Assembly: GCA_037179515.1 (NCBI GenBank)
Contig: JAXCGZ010005663.1
Location: forward strand, 312,501 to 376,500
Source: Halocaridina rubra
Taxonomy: Eukaryota > Arthropoda > Malacostraca > Decapoda > Atyidae
Direction of reading: 5' to 3'
DNA length: 64,000 nucleotides
Positions 47,154 to 59,104 of the stretch are shown here, piece after piece. The notes below the pieces were generated by a model. The model was given only the letters and a program-made list of their open reading frames with translations, searched no databases and was not told where the DNA came from. Within the stretch, counting starts at the first letter, position 1. Each line of letters begins with the position of its first letter. The position numbers were made by a program, and so were the translations under genes.

Positions 47154-48061
47154 ATGCCTCCCAAGCATCCTCCATCTTCTACAGCTGCTGGTAGTAAGCC
47201 TAAGCGGCAAAGGAAGATGTTGACCATAATAGAAAAGGTAAAGCTGTTAGATATGCTGAAGGAAAGAAGAAGGTTCGCGGATGTTGGCCGCCATTTCGGC
47301 ATCAACCAATCTACTGTTCGATACACCAAAAAGGACAAGGCAAATACAAGGAAAACGGCGATTATTTCTTTTAATAAAACAGTGAAGAGGGTAGTAACAC
47401 CCCGCAATAAGATAATAGTGTGGATAGAATCTGCTTTGGCCCTGTGGATTGCTGATTGCAGGAAGCAGAACATCAGCTTAGACAGCAATATCATACAAAC
47501 AAAGGCGAAGAAGCTGTGCGAGACATTCTCTGTAAATGAATCCGACGATGAATTGGCAACCGTGTGGGAATGCTGTGGGCTTCACGTTAAAGCCCAGGCT
47601 TATCTACAAGTCTAAGAACCTTAGGGCTTTGAAGAACAAGAACAAGACTGCTGCCAGTGTATTGCATGCATAACCCTAAGGCCTGGATCACGAAAAGCCT
47701 CACATCGAACTGGTTTCTGGAGGTCTGGAGCTAACGTGGAGACCATAAGCCTGGGGACTGGTTTCACCAATGCTTTATCCCTCAGGTCAAAATTTATCTT
47801 GCGGAGAAAGGCCTTGAATTTAAAGTCCTTCTTTTGATGGATAATGCTGGTGGCCACGCAAATGATCTCAAATATGACGGTGTTAAAGTAGAGTTCCTGC
47901 CACTGAATACGACATCGCTGATTCAGCCAATGAATCGAGGCATTATTCTTGCATTCAAAACCCTCTACATACGAAATGCCCTGACGAACCTGGTTGCCTC
48001 CATGGATGCAGACAAAGAATTCGTACTGAAGACGTACTGGCGTAACTACACGATTGCTACG
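47154..48061 (+). pseudogene. Tigger transposase, first part (deleted and interrupted)
   Basis: It starts MPPKHPPSSTAAGSKPKRQ and is readable to SVNESDDE (about residue 125). About 130 codons are then missing, including the second DNA-binding domain and the first catalytic Asp. MDNAGGHA (second Asp) is present, but the third catalytic position reads QPMN instead of QPMD. The LTR element enters after TIAT. It is clearly dead. Confidence 0.9.
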
Positions 48062-50175
48062 TGTTGGGGGAATGGAGAGTTGTTAAGACTGTTTTACTAA
48101 GGGGACTCAAAGTACTGAACTCAGTTAAGAGCTCACAAACAGACTGGACAGATATTTGTACTTGAACACCCCACCCGTTATGCCACTACTCGGTTAAATG
48201 AAACTCAGAATTCAACTTTCTTTTAATTTTGGAAATGCAATGACGTTAAAAGAATTGAATTAAGTGTTTTAAATTAAATTTTATGAAATGCTGCCTCGAA
48301 TCCTGGAGGTGGTGAGCACGATTTCGTTTCCCGGCACCACAGATGTATGCCAAGACTCTGGCCTCAACTCGACGATTACCTCTGTCACATAGACAGAGTA
48401 GAATAGAGGACACTGCAATTGCAGAAACAGAACAACACACTGTTAATAATGGGAAACTGAAAGCATGAGCACACATATAATGAGTTTCCAATATCATTCT
48501 ACTGGATAAAAATATATTGGTTAGTCAAAGCTAACCAGAAATATTTATGCTACCATAATAGCATACAGAACCATTAATTCTTTGCTGGTATTAACGGAAA
48601 ACAATTTATTCACAATAAATGAAGAATAAGCAAGACAAATACAGTACTGGATGTATTCCTTAAATTGTGGGCAACCACAAAAGTTGCAATGCTTATTACT
48701 GATTTGCAATTAATATGGTAAAGCACTCTATTTACGATAAAGGAAGAAGCTAGGAGATAAATACAGTATTCATTCACTTTTCGTTATCAAGAACTGTTTG
48801 CAATGAAAAAAGGGGGTGGCAAAACCACCTTTTGAAGTATTTGTAACTTATAACTCAAAACACCTTATCCCCAACATATGAAGAATTAGCAGGATAAATA
48901 CAGTATGCGTTCATTAGATTGTGGTTAACAGGAAATATTTGCAAAGCCAACAGGGTAAAATTACCTTTTAATTATTTGCAGTTTAACACGTTAGTTAAAT
49001 GATTAATTATTTTCAATTTATATAGCAAATAGCTTTATTCACGAGTTTTTGACGTAAAACACTTTATTTATGATGATAGAAATGGGTGAAATGAAATTAG
49101 AATTTGTTAGAAGGGATAGATTTTTACGGGCTCATAACCAGTCTTCAGAGGATGAGATTTTTGTTTATCACATTCAATGAAAAGAAACTTCTTAGCAATG
49201 TATATCAGCTGTAATTGCCAGGTTAAGGAATTAACTTTGGCAAGTGAGATTCCAGTTAGGTAATCTACAAAAATTTGTTTGTATTGGAATGGAATCTGAG
49301 AAAAAAAATTCGTAGGATTTAGCCAGTAACGAATGTAACTAATTTTCGAAAAACCAGTTTGCTTGACCCACGAGCTTTACCATACACTATCCCTCACCTT
49401 GTTTGTGCCAGATGAATTCTTGTGAAGATGCCACGTAAATAAGGTTTGAAATAAATTGACTGCTGAAGCGAGATGCTGCCTCTGGGATGTTTGGCCACCA
49501 AATGAGGACGCTTTAATGTCCCTCCTGGTGAAGTCATCTGTAGGATATATTTCTAGAGCAGTAACTGGCTTTCATATCATTTAAGGGCTACTTTAGTGGT
49601 GGTCCCTGGCAGGCAATTATAGCAGAGATGCAAGGGAGAGACAGTATTTTAGGTGCAACAAGTGGAAGCAAATAAAATAAAACGAGAATAATAATGGAAA
49701 ACTAGGTTACTGGTAAACAATCTCTAGAACGTTCTTTGCGTCGTAAGAGACGGAATTTAAGTACTCAAATAATAAAGAAGCTACTGAAATATATCTAGAC
49801 AGGCTAATGACATAACAGCAAGGTCAAATTTATAACAAAATTATCAGCAAGAACAATTTTTATAATAATTTATTAGCAAGAGCTATTTTATCATAAGAAA
49901 ATTGTAAAGAAAACGTATCTGATAGGTTCACTGAAAAGATGGAATGGTAGGAGCAGCCTTTATATCGGGACTATGCTTTACACGTACAAGAATAGTAAAT
50001 AAGATATATTTAAAATTAGCTATAAGCGAAGATATTAATTGCAAATAATCATAATCTGCAAAAGTCAAGAAGTGGGAATTATTTTTTTAGTTAGAAAAAT
50101 GACAGTTAAGTTACTAAATTAACTAATAAGGCATCTAACAGCCTCTGGTGACTTTGAGCGAAACACTCTGTCACA
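48062..50175 (-). repeat. Gypsy-type LTR (3' LTR of the element), 2114 bp
   Basis: On the + strand it starts TGTTGGGGGAATGGAGAG and ends ACACTCTGTCACA. It aligns end to end with 56427-58541. About a dozen differences are visible by eye in the first 240 bp, so the insertion is not very recent. No coding sequence is seen in it. On the + strand the LTR reads TG...CA; on the element's own strand it reads TG...CA as well. Confidence 0.92.
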
Positions 50176-50810
50176 AAGACCCTTTCTAGAGAATATTGAT
50201 TTAGCAAAATTCTACTACAGAAGGCAAAAAAAGAACAGAGGAAGTTATGGTGACTTCATTGTTATTATGAGGGATGAGATATCTTTCTCATGGAATAGAA
50301 CAAATGAACAATAAGAATGGGATCCACCACTGGAACATATCATACTCTTGGGAAAAGTGAACAAGCCTTATAACAAAACATTAAATGACATGCAAAACAT
50401 AAAAGAAATGTGATTAAATTCAAATTTCAAGAAAATTAAATCACAATTAGATATCAGTGAATATCAATATTCAAGTTTAAGAATGCATCACATGCAATAA
50501 AACAATAAAATAATATACAAAAAAATACAGTATACGCAAATGGAAAACTTGAATCACGTCGTCATTAACATTGGCGACTGGATTTAAAGCAGTTTCAGCT
50601 ATTCAACACTAAACTAAAATGTTTCCGCCATGTTCTGGCTTTCAGAGTCCCACAAAGGGAAATATAAAACTACGATCTAAGAAATATTCTTCATCTATTT
50701 CGTCTTCCATTAGAAATAACGTTTGTACGCTAAAATAAACAAGTACAGTGCAGTATTAAAGACATAAAAGATAAACATAAAAAATTAACAACACATCAGA
50801 GAAGTTATCT
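50176..50810 (-). other. Gypsy 3' untranslated region
   Basis: Between the RNase H stop and the 3' LTR there is AT-rich sequence without a recognisable ORF. A purine-rich AGAAAGGGTCTT (minus strand) abuts the LTR and may be the polypurine tract. Confidence 0.6.
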
Positions 50811-52452
50811 TTACTGACTAGTCAAATCGAGGCTAACAGCACCAGCTTCCTCATTTGAGGGTAACGACCGTCGACTTAGTAGATCAGCAAGGTCATTGTC
50901 CTTGCCATGAACATGTTGGGCAGTGTATTTGAAAAGATTTAGGTAAAGTGCCCACCTTTTCAGGCGAGGATTTAGCTTGTCTGCAGTCTGTAAATATAGG
51001 AGAGGTCGGTGGTCAGTTCTCAGTGTAAAATGTTGGCCATACAGATGGACTTCAAATTTCTTTATGGCCCAATATGCAGCTAGAGCTTCCTTCTCCACGG
51101 TGGAGTAATTTCGCTCTGCAGGGCGAAGCCTGCGGCTTGCATATCGCACTGGAGCTACTTCTGCTGAGTTGTCTGATCGGGCTTGCAAGAGCACGGCACC
51201 CAGGCCTTCGTCTGAGGCGTCGGTCTGCAAGATAAATGGAAAATCAGGGTTTACCAGTTGTAATACTGGCTCACCCGCCAATGCTTCTCGGAGCTTGAAA
51301 AATGCTCTCTCCGCTTCATCTGTCCATTGGACAGGGGAGGTTTTACCTTGCTTTGAGGAGATCATTTGCTGCAACGGGGCAGCGATAGTATTAAAGTGTG
51401 GAATGAGCCGTTGGTAGTAGCCGACGCTACCCAGGAATGATCTCAGTTGAGTGACAGTAGCAGGTTTCTCCATATCCTTAATAGCTTGTACCCTGTCATG
51501 TAAAGGGGACATAACTCCTTCTCCAACCAGGTGGCCAAGATACTGCAATTGTGTGAAACCAATCACACATTTGGAAGGCTTTAAATAAAGTCCATGCTGG
51601 TTCAGACGAGTGAGAACTCTGCGGAGAGTCTCGAGGTGCGATGACCAATCCTGAGAATGCACCAGGATGTCGTTTATAAAGCATGAAACATTGTCGAGAT
51701 CCTGTAGTACTATCCTCATGAGTCTGCTGAAGCAGCCAGGGGCATTTACCATACCAAAAGGCATGACCCTGAACTGGTATAGACCATATCTTGTGGAAAA
51801 GGCTGTTAGAGGCTTGGTAGTCTCGCTCAGCGGGACTTGCCAAAATCCACTGGCCAGATCCAACTTGGACAGGTAACGGGCTTGGGAGAGCAATGAGAAA
51901 ATATGCTCGGCGTCAGCAATGGGCTCTCCATCAAAGATGGTACGGGAGTTAAGCTTACGACAGTCAAGGCAGAACCTGTGACTGCCATCTCGCTTACGCA
52001 CTGCCAGTAACGGCGAACACCAAGGCGAAATGCTCTTTTCAACTATTCTGAGGCAGACCCAAGTGTCAAGATCTTCCTTCAGCCGTACGGACAGCTGGTG
52101 GGGAAGATCATAGGAATGCCGAAATGGCTCTGGGTCAGTCAATCTGACATGATGCTCAAGGGTAGCGGTAATGCCTGGGAGGTCGTTGAAGACGTTCTCA
52201 TAGTCCTCTAATAGCTTGTTCAGCTGTTCCCGTTGACTCGGTTGCAGTCTGGAGTTAATAATGCAATTACTCACACTTTCCTTTCGGTGTGTGGGAATGG
52301 TAGGATCCTTACCATCATCAAAAGCTAAGCTTATGTCTTCAATTGTGAGGGCGGTGGCTGAGGCCAGAGGGGCTTCTTTCGATAAACTCCACTCCCGTAA
52401 GTCTGTCTCCACTGCAAGGGTGGAGTATTCCAATATAGGAGGTAAGGGGTGG
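50811..52452 (-). pseudogene. Gypsy reverse transcriptase and RNase H
   Basis: This is the second half of pol, in the same frame as the integrase part and separated from it by one TAG. RT motifs are RKRDGSHRFCLDCRKLN, LSKLDLASGFWQVPLSE, QFRVMPFGMVNAPGCF and the active site CFINDILVHS. The expected Asp-Asp reads Asn-Asp (codon at 51672-51674), so polymerase activity should be lost. RNase H follows with LQTDASDEGLGAVLLQ, STVEKEALAAYWAIKKF, LRTDHRPLLYL and KDNDLADLLSR, its acidic residues intact. The ORF ends at 50811, about 640 bp from the LTR. Confidence 0.93.
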
Positions 52453-54100
52453 CTCTAATGGAGCACCTGTGTTGCTGCAGCCTCGTAGGTTCTGTTGATG
52501 CTGAGGGCATCTATAGGGGTTGCTGAGAGTGCCAGCACAGGATCCCTGTGAGCCTCCAGGTCCTCACAATAAAGCTTCAGCTGGTTAATGTGGTATTTCC
52601 GGTTATTGTCATCAACATTTAGCACATAATTGTCAGGGGTCACCCGGTGTACCACAGTGTACGGTCCTTTCCAGCGTAGCATTAGCTTGTGGGCATGTGT
52701 TGGAAAAAGTAACAGAGCTCGATCTCTGGGTGTCAGGGCACGACGCCGGGCACGCTTGTCAAAGAGGAGCTTGGCAGTCTGCTGGTGACCCTTAATGGCT
52801 AATTGTGTAGTTTTCCAAGCCTTTTTGAGGTGAGACGAAAACTTCAAAATATACTCAAGGATGTCCCTATCGTCATCTTCGATGGTAAGTGAATCCCAAC
52901 ATTCTGCCAAGAATTCCACTGGGCCTCTGATCTTATGACCATAAATCAACTCGAAAGGCGAGTATCCAGTAGTGTCGTGGGGGGTGTCTCTGAAGGAGAA
53001 AAGTGCAGCAGGGACATACTTGTCCCACTGCCTAGGTATATCTATCACTAGCTTGCGCAAACATCGCTTCAATATCCCGTTATAGCGTTTGCATGCTCCA
53101 TTTGATTGGGCACGATAGACACTCGTACGAATGTGCTTCATTTCTAAAAGGTTACAGAAAGCCTCAAAGTGCCTACTTGTAAACTGACTTCCATTGTCAG
53201 AAGTGACCTGCTCAGGAAAGCCAACCCTGGAGCAGATTTCAAATAGGGCATGAGCGACTGCTTCAGTCGTGATAGAAGACAGTGGCACTGCATCTGGGTA
53301 CCTTGTTGCCAGGTCGACGTATACCAGGAGGAACTGTTTCCCCGTGGACGAAAATGGATTAATAGGACCTAATATGTCAATAGCGACCTTGGAAAATGGC
53401 TCCATTGAGAGCTTAGTTATCCTAATGGGAACTTTCGATACCGGTGCCGTAGAGGTGGATTGACAGACAGGACAGGAGCCCACATTTCTCTCTACCTCGG
53501 CATACATGTTTGGCCATGCAAAAGCCTTCTGAAGGACATGCCGAGTATTTGCTTTGCCTCTGTGTCCACTCAGAGGTAAATGGTGTGCCACATACATAGC
53601 CTGGCGGCGCATCGAAGCAGGCACCACCAGCTGTTTAAAGGTGTGGCCATCTTTAGTCACATGCCTACGAAGTACTCCATCTTCAAGGGCATAAGTAATC
53701 TGGCCTCCTCCTCTCACCGTGAAGGTCCTTCCCTCGGTGGCCTGCTGCATCCAGCGTTTGAGGCTGGGGCAGTCTTGCTGCAATTTGGCAAAGTCTGGAC
53801 GGGACTTCAATGGCTCTAGAGGTGCATCATCTGGTAAGGGAGGGGGAAACTCTCCGCGTTCCACATTACATGTACTAACTGCGGCAGACTCAACGGAGTC
53901 AGTCGGAGAATCGTCCAAATTCTTGGCATCGAGGCCAGGAGTTGCTACTGAAATGGCTTCATGTGACTTCCCCCGAGGGAAGTTATAATGAGAAATGTCC
54001 TTATGGTAGAGGTTGGCCTGGAAAATAGGAACTAGGTTCAGTGCATGACCCTGCAAGACAGAGTACATAAGCCCAATCATTGCCACCCGCTGGGGCTTTT
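52453..54100 (-). pseudogene. Gypsy integrase (upstream of RT)
   Basis: The zinc-binding HHCC region reads HHLPLSGHRGKANTRHVL with CPVC. The core has Asp in KVAIDILGPI and Asp in VTSDNGSQFTSRHFEAF. The expected Glu is replaced by Lys in QSNGACKRYNG (codon 53088-53090). A GPY/F module (LRWKGPYTVVHRVTPDNYV) follows. The frame then meets TAG at 52455-52457 and continues directly into the RT part. Placing integrase before RT is the reverse of most Gypsy elements. Confidence 0.92.
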
Positions 54101-54907
54101 CCCTTGTAGTATTTGCAATCCAGGTTAATGACACAGCAGCGTCGTATTTGGGGTGTTCCTTCAGCAACCCTCACACGAACGACTTTGCCGGTAAAATCTT
54201 CATCCCTGACGAATCTCTCGTCAACAAGTATGCCATTGGCCCCTGTGTCGAGGGCTATCTCAGCTTCCACACCATTTATGGTTTCTAGGAATTTTGGGAT
54301 CACTTCCAGATCATCATGTTCGATGAATTCCACATTGGCAAGTTTGTGTGGTGGTTCCTCGGCGTTATCCTCGGTGGCCCTTTCTGGCCTTGTTTCCACA
54401 GCATGGGCTGAGTGAGTGGCCAGATGGCTATGTGGGCCACCGCTGTGAGAGGGAGTGTGGTGGCTCTTAGAGTTTGGCTGCAAACCCTGGGAAGGTGAAG
54501 CAGAGTGATGGCCTTTGCCTCTGAACTGCTGAGGCTTAGGTCTTACTGGGTCATCCATCTTGAGTGTGGGTGCATGGCCGTAATAAGGCTTAGTAGTGTG
54601 AGGAGGATGAGCTGGACGACTGAAGTTCTGCGAGGGGCTCTTATGCTTCCCGTTCCTGTAATCTCTATTTCCGGATAAAGGACTACTGTCTGGGATTCCC
54701 GCTCGAAGCCGAGCAAGCGCAAGCTCATGTTCGCGTTGTGCTTGTGCCTCGTCACTTGCTCTCTTCTCCAGCTTATCTTGGCGTTCAACCATCTTCTCAT
54801 GAGCCCATTCGAAGAGCTTCTGTCTCGGGGGAAAAACCGCATCTCTCACCCATAGCAATCATTATGTCCAGGTAACGCTCCTCATCGAATGTTTCGATGG
54901 TTTCCAT
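54001..54907 (-). pseudogene. Gypsy gag-like region and aspartic protease
   Basis: The likely start is the ATG at 54905-54907 (METIETFDEERYLDIMIA). A C-run near 54832-54840 shifts the frame, after which a coiled, charged segment (KMVERQDKLEKRASDEAQ) and a His/Pro/Ser-rich stretch follow. The protease has its catalytic motif in AEIALDTGANGILVDE. No capsid-like region or CCHC knuckle is recognisable between them, so gag is short or deleted. The junction to the integrase frame lies within 54001-54167. Confidence 0.8.
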
Positions 54908-55089
54908 GTTTGTTTTCTGTGACTGCCTGGTTTCCTAAACAGTCAATAACGAAGTGCCAAAAACAACCACAAAAAACAAATCTCTACAATAGTAGAATAA
55001 AATGAAAGAACCACACAACACCAAGGAGAAAAAAAAATTCAACACCACAGTTCGAACTTAAATGTAAAAGTGATCTCAAAACCTCACCA

Positions 55090-55640
55090 TAAAAGTGACT
55101 CAAAATACAATCAAGTGCAACAGCAGCAAAATGTTGCAAAACAGCGCATGAAACACTGGTAATACAGGATGGCAGTTGTGCCTGCTTAACAGCAATATGC
55201 GGCAGTACCTGCGGTTATGGTGCAAATGAAAGGAATGAGCAACACAAGTGCAACAGCAGCAAAATGTTGCAAAACAGTGCATGATACACTGGTAATACAG
55301 AATGGCAGTCGTGCCTGCTTAACAGCAATATGCGGCAGTACCTGCAGTTATGGTGCAAATGAAAGCAATGAGCAACACAATCAAGTGCAACAGCAGCAAA
55401 ATGTTGCAAAACAGTGCATGAAACACTGGTAATACAGGATGGCAGTCGTGCCTGCTTAACAGCAATATGTGGCAGTACCTGCGGTTATGGTGCATATGAA
55501 AGGAATGAGTAAGAAGTGCAACAGCAGCAAAATGTTGCAAACCAGTGCATGAAACACTGGTAGTACGGGATGGCAGTCGTGCCTGCTTAACAGCAATACG
55601 TGGCAGTACATGCGGTTATGGTGCAACTGAAAGGAATAAG
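55090..55640 (-). repeat. ~133-bp tandem repeat in the Gypsy leader
   Basis: AAGTGCAACAGCAGCAAAAT recurs at 55113, 55246, 55383 and 55514 (spacings 133, 137 and 131). Each unit contains GTGCCTGCTTAACAGCAATA. It lies between the primer-binding site and gag, so it would be part of the transcript's untranslated leader. Confidence 0.9.
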
Positions 55641-56404
55641 CAACAACGAATTTTACCGACTAGCACCCAGTGCCAGAGAATACAAACAAGTACAGTATAG
55701 CGGTCGTGCCTGCGTATGAGCGCGTATATGGCAGTACCCACAAATAAAATGTCGCAAGTAAAATTCTGGAGTGTTGCCAAAAAGGGCACAGATCCCATGC
55801 AAAATACACCAAAGATAAGCTAATGGCTTACTAGGCAGCAGATTACACATGTCTACTAGTAATGAGAAAATTTATTTTCAAGTGACAACTCAGACACCTG
55901 AAAGGCTTAGCCTAGGCTCGATAAATGACACCAAAGTTTTTCTTCCCAATCTATGAGCAGTCAATCTTGAATATAAAACACAATTATAAGCAAAATACTT
56001 AATATGCTTACTCCCAATTCCTAAATCCCAAGGAAATATAAACAATTCTTAACAAGTATCACCCTTTAACGGATATTTAAAACACGAATGCTTTAAAACT
56101 CAATCTTATCACGCAAATAAATGAAATTTTAAATAACGTGTCTTCTCGTCATGCAAAATGTTATAATCTCATGTAGATTTCCTGAAATTTTGTTTACCAC
56201 ATGGGAAACAAGAAAATATTAATTACCATAATTAATCGTAAAAATAAAAAAAAATTTCTGATCCGCAACGTCTCTAGCGATAAAATTTTTGTGTGCAGCC
56301 TATAATTCATTCATTTCAATGATCAAGCCAATGGTAATCGGGTTTCTTGTGCAATGTTAAAAAGCAATATAAAAATAAATTTATCAAAATCAGTCTGTGT
56401 TCGG
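55641..56404 (-). other. Gypsy untranslated leader
   Basis: About 760 bp lies between the tandem repeats and the primer-binding site. No ORF with recognisable content is seen. Confidence 0.6.
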
Positions 56405-56422
56405 GTCCCTGTTCGGGCGCCA
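56405..56422 (-). promoter_or_regulatory. Gypsy primer-binding site for tRNA-Lys
   Basis: Read on the minus strand it is TGGCGCCCGAACAGGGAC, an 18-nt match to the complement of the 3' end of tRNA-Lys(UUU). It lies four bases from the LTR edge at 56427. Confidence 0.9.
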
Positions 56423-56426
56423 ATAT

Positions 56427-58541
56427 TGTTGGGGGAATGGAGAGTTGTTAAGATTCTGTTTTACTAAGGGGACTCAAAGTACTGGACTCGGTTAAGAGCT
56501 CACAAACAGACAGGACAGATATTTGTACTTGAACACTCCACCCTTTATACCACTACTCGGTTAAATGAAACTTAGAATGCAACTTTCTTTTAATTTTGGA
56601 AATGCAATGACATTAAAAGAATTGAATTAAATTTTTTAAATTAAATTTTATGAAATGCTGCCTCAAATCCTGGAGGTGGTGAGCACGATTTCGTTTCCCA
56701 GCACCACAGATGCATGCCAAGACTTTGACCTCAACTCGACGATTACCTCTGTCACACAGGCAGAGTAGAATAGAGGACACTGCAATTGCAGAAACAGAAA
56801 CAACACACTGTTAATAATGGGAAACTGAAAGCATGAGCACACATATAATGAGTTTCCAATATTATTCTACTGGATAAAAATATATGGTTAGTCAAAGCTA
56901 ACCAGAAATATTTATGCTACCATAATAGCATACAGAACTATTAATTCTTTGCTGGTATTAACGGAAAACAATTTATTCACAATAAATGAAGAATAAGCAA
57001 GACAAATACAGTACTGTATGTATTCCTTAAATTGTGGGCAACCACAAAAGTTGCAATGCTTATTACTGATTTGCAATTAATATGGTAAAACACTCTATTT
57101 ACGATAAAGGAAGAATCTACGAGATAAATACAGTATTCATTCACTTTTCGTTATCAAGAACTGTTTGCAATGAAAAAAGGGGGTGGCAAAACCACCTTTT
57201 GAAGTATTTGCAACTTATAACTCAAAACACTTTATCCCCAACATACGAAGAATTAGCAGGATAAATACAGTATGCGTTCATTAGATTGTGGTTAACAGGA
57301 AATATTTGCAAAGCCAACAGGGTAAAATTACCTTTTAATTATTTGCAGTTTAACACGTTGGTTAAATGATTAATTATTTCCATTTATATAGCAAATAGCT
57401 TTATGCACAAGTTTTTGACGTAAAACACTTTATTTACGATGATAGAAATGGGTGAAATGAAATAAGAATTTGTTAGGAGAAGGGATAGATTTTACGGGCT
57501 CATAACCAGTCTTCAGAGGATGAGATTTTCGTTTATCACATTCAATGAAAAGAAACTTCTTAGCAATGTATAACAGCTGTAATTTTCAGGTTAAGGAATT
57601 AACTTTGGCAAGTGAGATTCCAGTTAGGTAATCTACAAAAATTTGTTTGTATGGGAATGGAATCTAAGAAAAAAAATTTGTAGGATTTAGCCAGTAACGA
57701 ATGTAACTAATTCTCGAAAAACCAATTTGCTTGACTCACGAGCTTTACCATACACTATCCCTCACCTTGTTTGTGCCAGATGAATTCCTGTGAAGATGCC
57801 ACGTAAATAAGGTTTGAAATAACTTGACTGCTGAGGCGAGATGCTGCCTCTGGGATGTTTGGCCGCCAAATGAGGACACTTCAATGTCCCTCCTGGTGAC
57901 GTCATCTGTAGGATATATTTCTAGAGCAGTAACTGGCTTTCATATCATTTAAGGGCTACTTTAGTGGTGGTCCCTGGCAGGCAATTATAGCAGAGATGCA
58001 AGGGAGAGATAGTATTTTAGGTGCAACAGGTGGAAGCAAAAAAAATAAAACGAGAATAATAATGGAAAACTAGGTTACTGGTAAACAATCTCTAGAACGT
58101 TCTTTGCGTTGTAGGAGACGGAATTTAAGTACTCAATAAAGAAGCTACTGAGATATATTTAGACAGGCTAATGACATAACAGCAAGGTCTAATTTATAAC
58201 AAAATTGTCAGCAAGAACAATTTTTATAATAATTTATTAGCAAGAGCTATTTTATCATAAGAAAATTGTAAAGAAAACGTATCTGATAGGTTCACTGAAA
58301 AGATGGAATGGTAGGAGCAGCCTTTATATCGGGACTATGCTTCTACACGTACAAGAATAGTAAATAAGATATATTTAAAATTAGCTATAAGCTAAGATAT
58401 AAATTGCAAATAATCATAATCTGCAAAAGTCAAGAAGTGGGAATTTATTTTTTTAGTTAGAAAAATGACAGTTAAGTTACTAAATTAACTAATAAGGCAT
58501 CTAACAGCCTCTGGTGACTTTGAGCGAAACACTCTGTCACA
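56427..58541 (-). repeat. Gypsy-type LTR (5' LTR of the element), 2115 bp
   Basis: This is the second full-length LTR, collinear with 48062-50175, followed on the right by the CTACG duplication. The element's promoter should lie here, but no specific box can be assigned. Confidence 0.92.
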
Positions 58542-58546
58542 CTACG

Positions 58547-59076
58547 TACCTTCAAAATATTCAGAATGCAATGAGAGAGATGAAGCCTGCCACAATCAGT
58601 GCCAGCTGGAAGAAATTGTGGCCCGAAATCATCTACAACTACAAGGGATTCACTCCTGACAAAGTCCATAACTCGGCAGTTACAAAAGCTGTAAAGTTGG
58701 CTGCATTTTTTGGAGGAGAAGGCTTTAAAGATATGAATGAACTGATCGACTGCCACTCAAGCCTTTGACTGATGAAGACTTGGAAGAAATGACAAAATCA
58801 GCGAGCGAAGAAGAGGAAGAAGACCAACCAGAGGAAACGCACGAAGAAGTCAAAGAACCTGGCCTTAGACTCGAACGTCTGGCAGCCATGTATGAACATG
58901 TGAAAGCACTCCAACAACTGTCGCAAGAGCATGATGATAATATGGTTCGTTCGGTGACCTTCTGCAATATCATCGACGATGCCATGACTCCTTACAAGAC
59001 CATCTTCGCACAAAAGAAGAAACAGCGACAGCAACTCCCCATTACCATGTTCCTCTCTCGCAAAAAACAGCCGTAA
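58547..59076 (+). pseudogene. Tigger transposase, C-terminal part
   Basis: It resumes immediately after the target duplication with YLQNIQNAMREMKPATIS and runs through SASWKKLWPEIIYNYKGF. A frameshift follows near 58765, then the acidic tail SASEEEEEDQPEETHEE and the final KKKQRQQLPITMFLSRK. It completes the gene begun at 47154. Confidence 0.9.
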
Positions 59077-59104
59077 AGCTGTCATTGGCTGTGGAATAAT
59101 TTCA

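Larger units (their letters stand above)
48057..58546 (-). mobile_element. Ty3/Gypsy-type LTR retrotransposon with Gmr1-like domain order
   Basis: The element proper is 48062-58541, flanked by the target duplication CTACG (48057-48061 and 58542-58546). It has 2.1 kb LTRs, a tRNA-Lys primer-binding site at 56405-56422 (minus), and coding sequence from 54907 down to 50811 (minus). The order is gag, protease, integrase, RT, RNase H. Gypsy-type integrase (with a GPY/F module) placed upstream of RT is characteristic of the Gmr1 group. Disabling changes include a frameshift in gag, an in-frame TAG and altered catalytic residues. Confidence 0.9.

Noticed and set aside
48246..48497. ORF within the Gypsy LTR as an accessory gene
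   Set aside because: It is short, has no recognisable motif, and I have not verified that it stays open in the other LTR copy.
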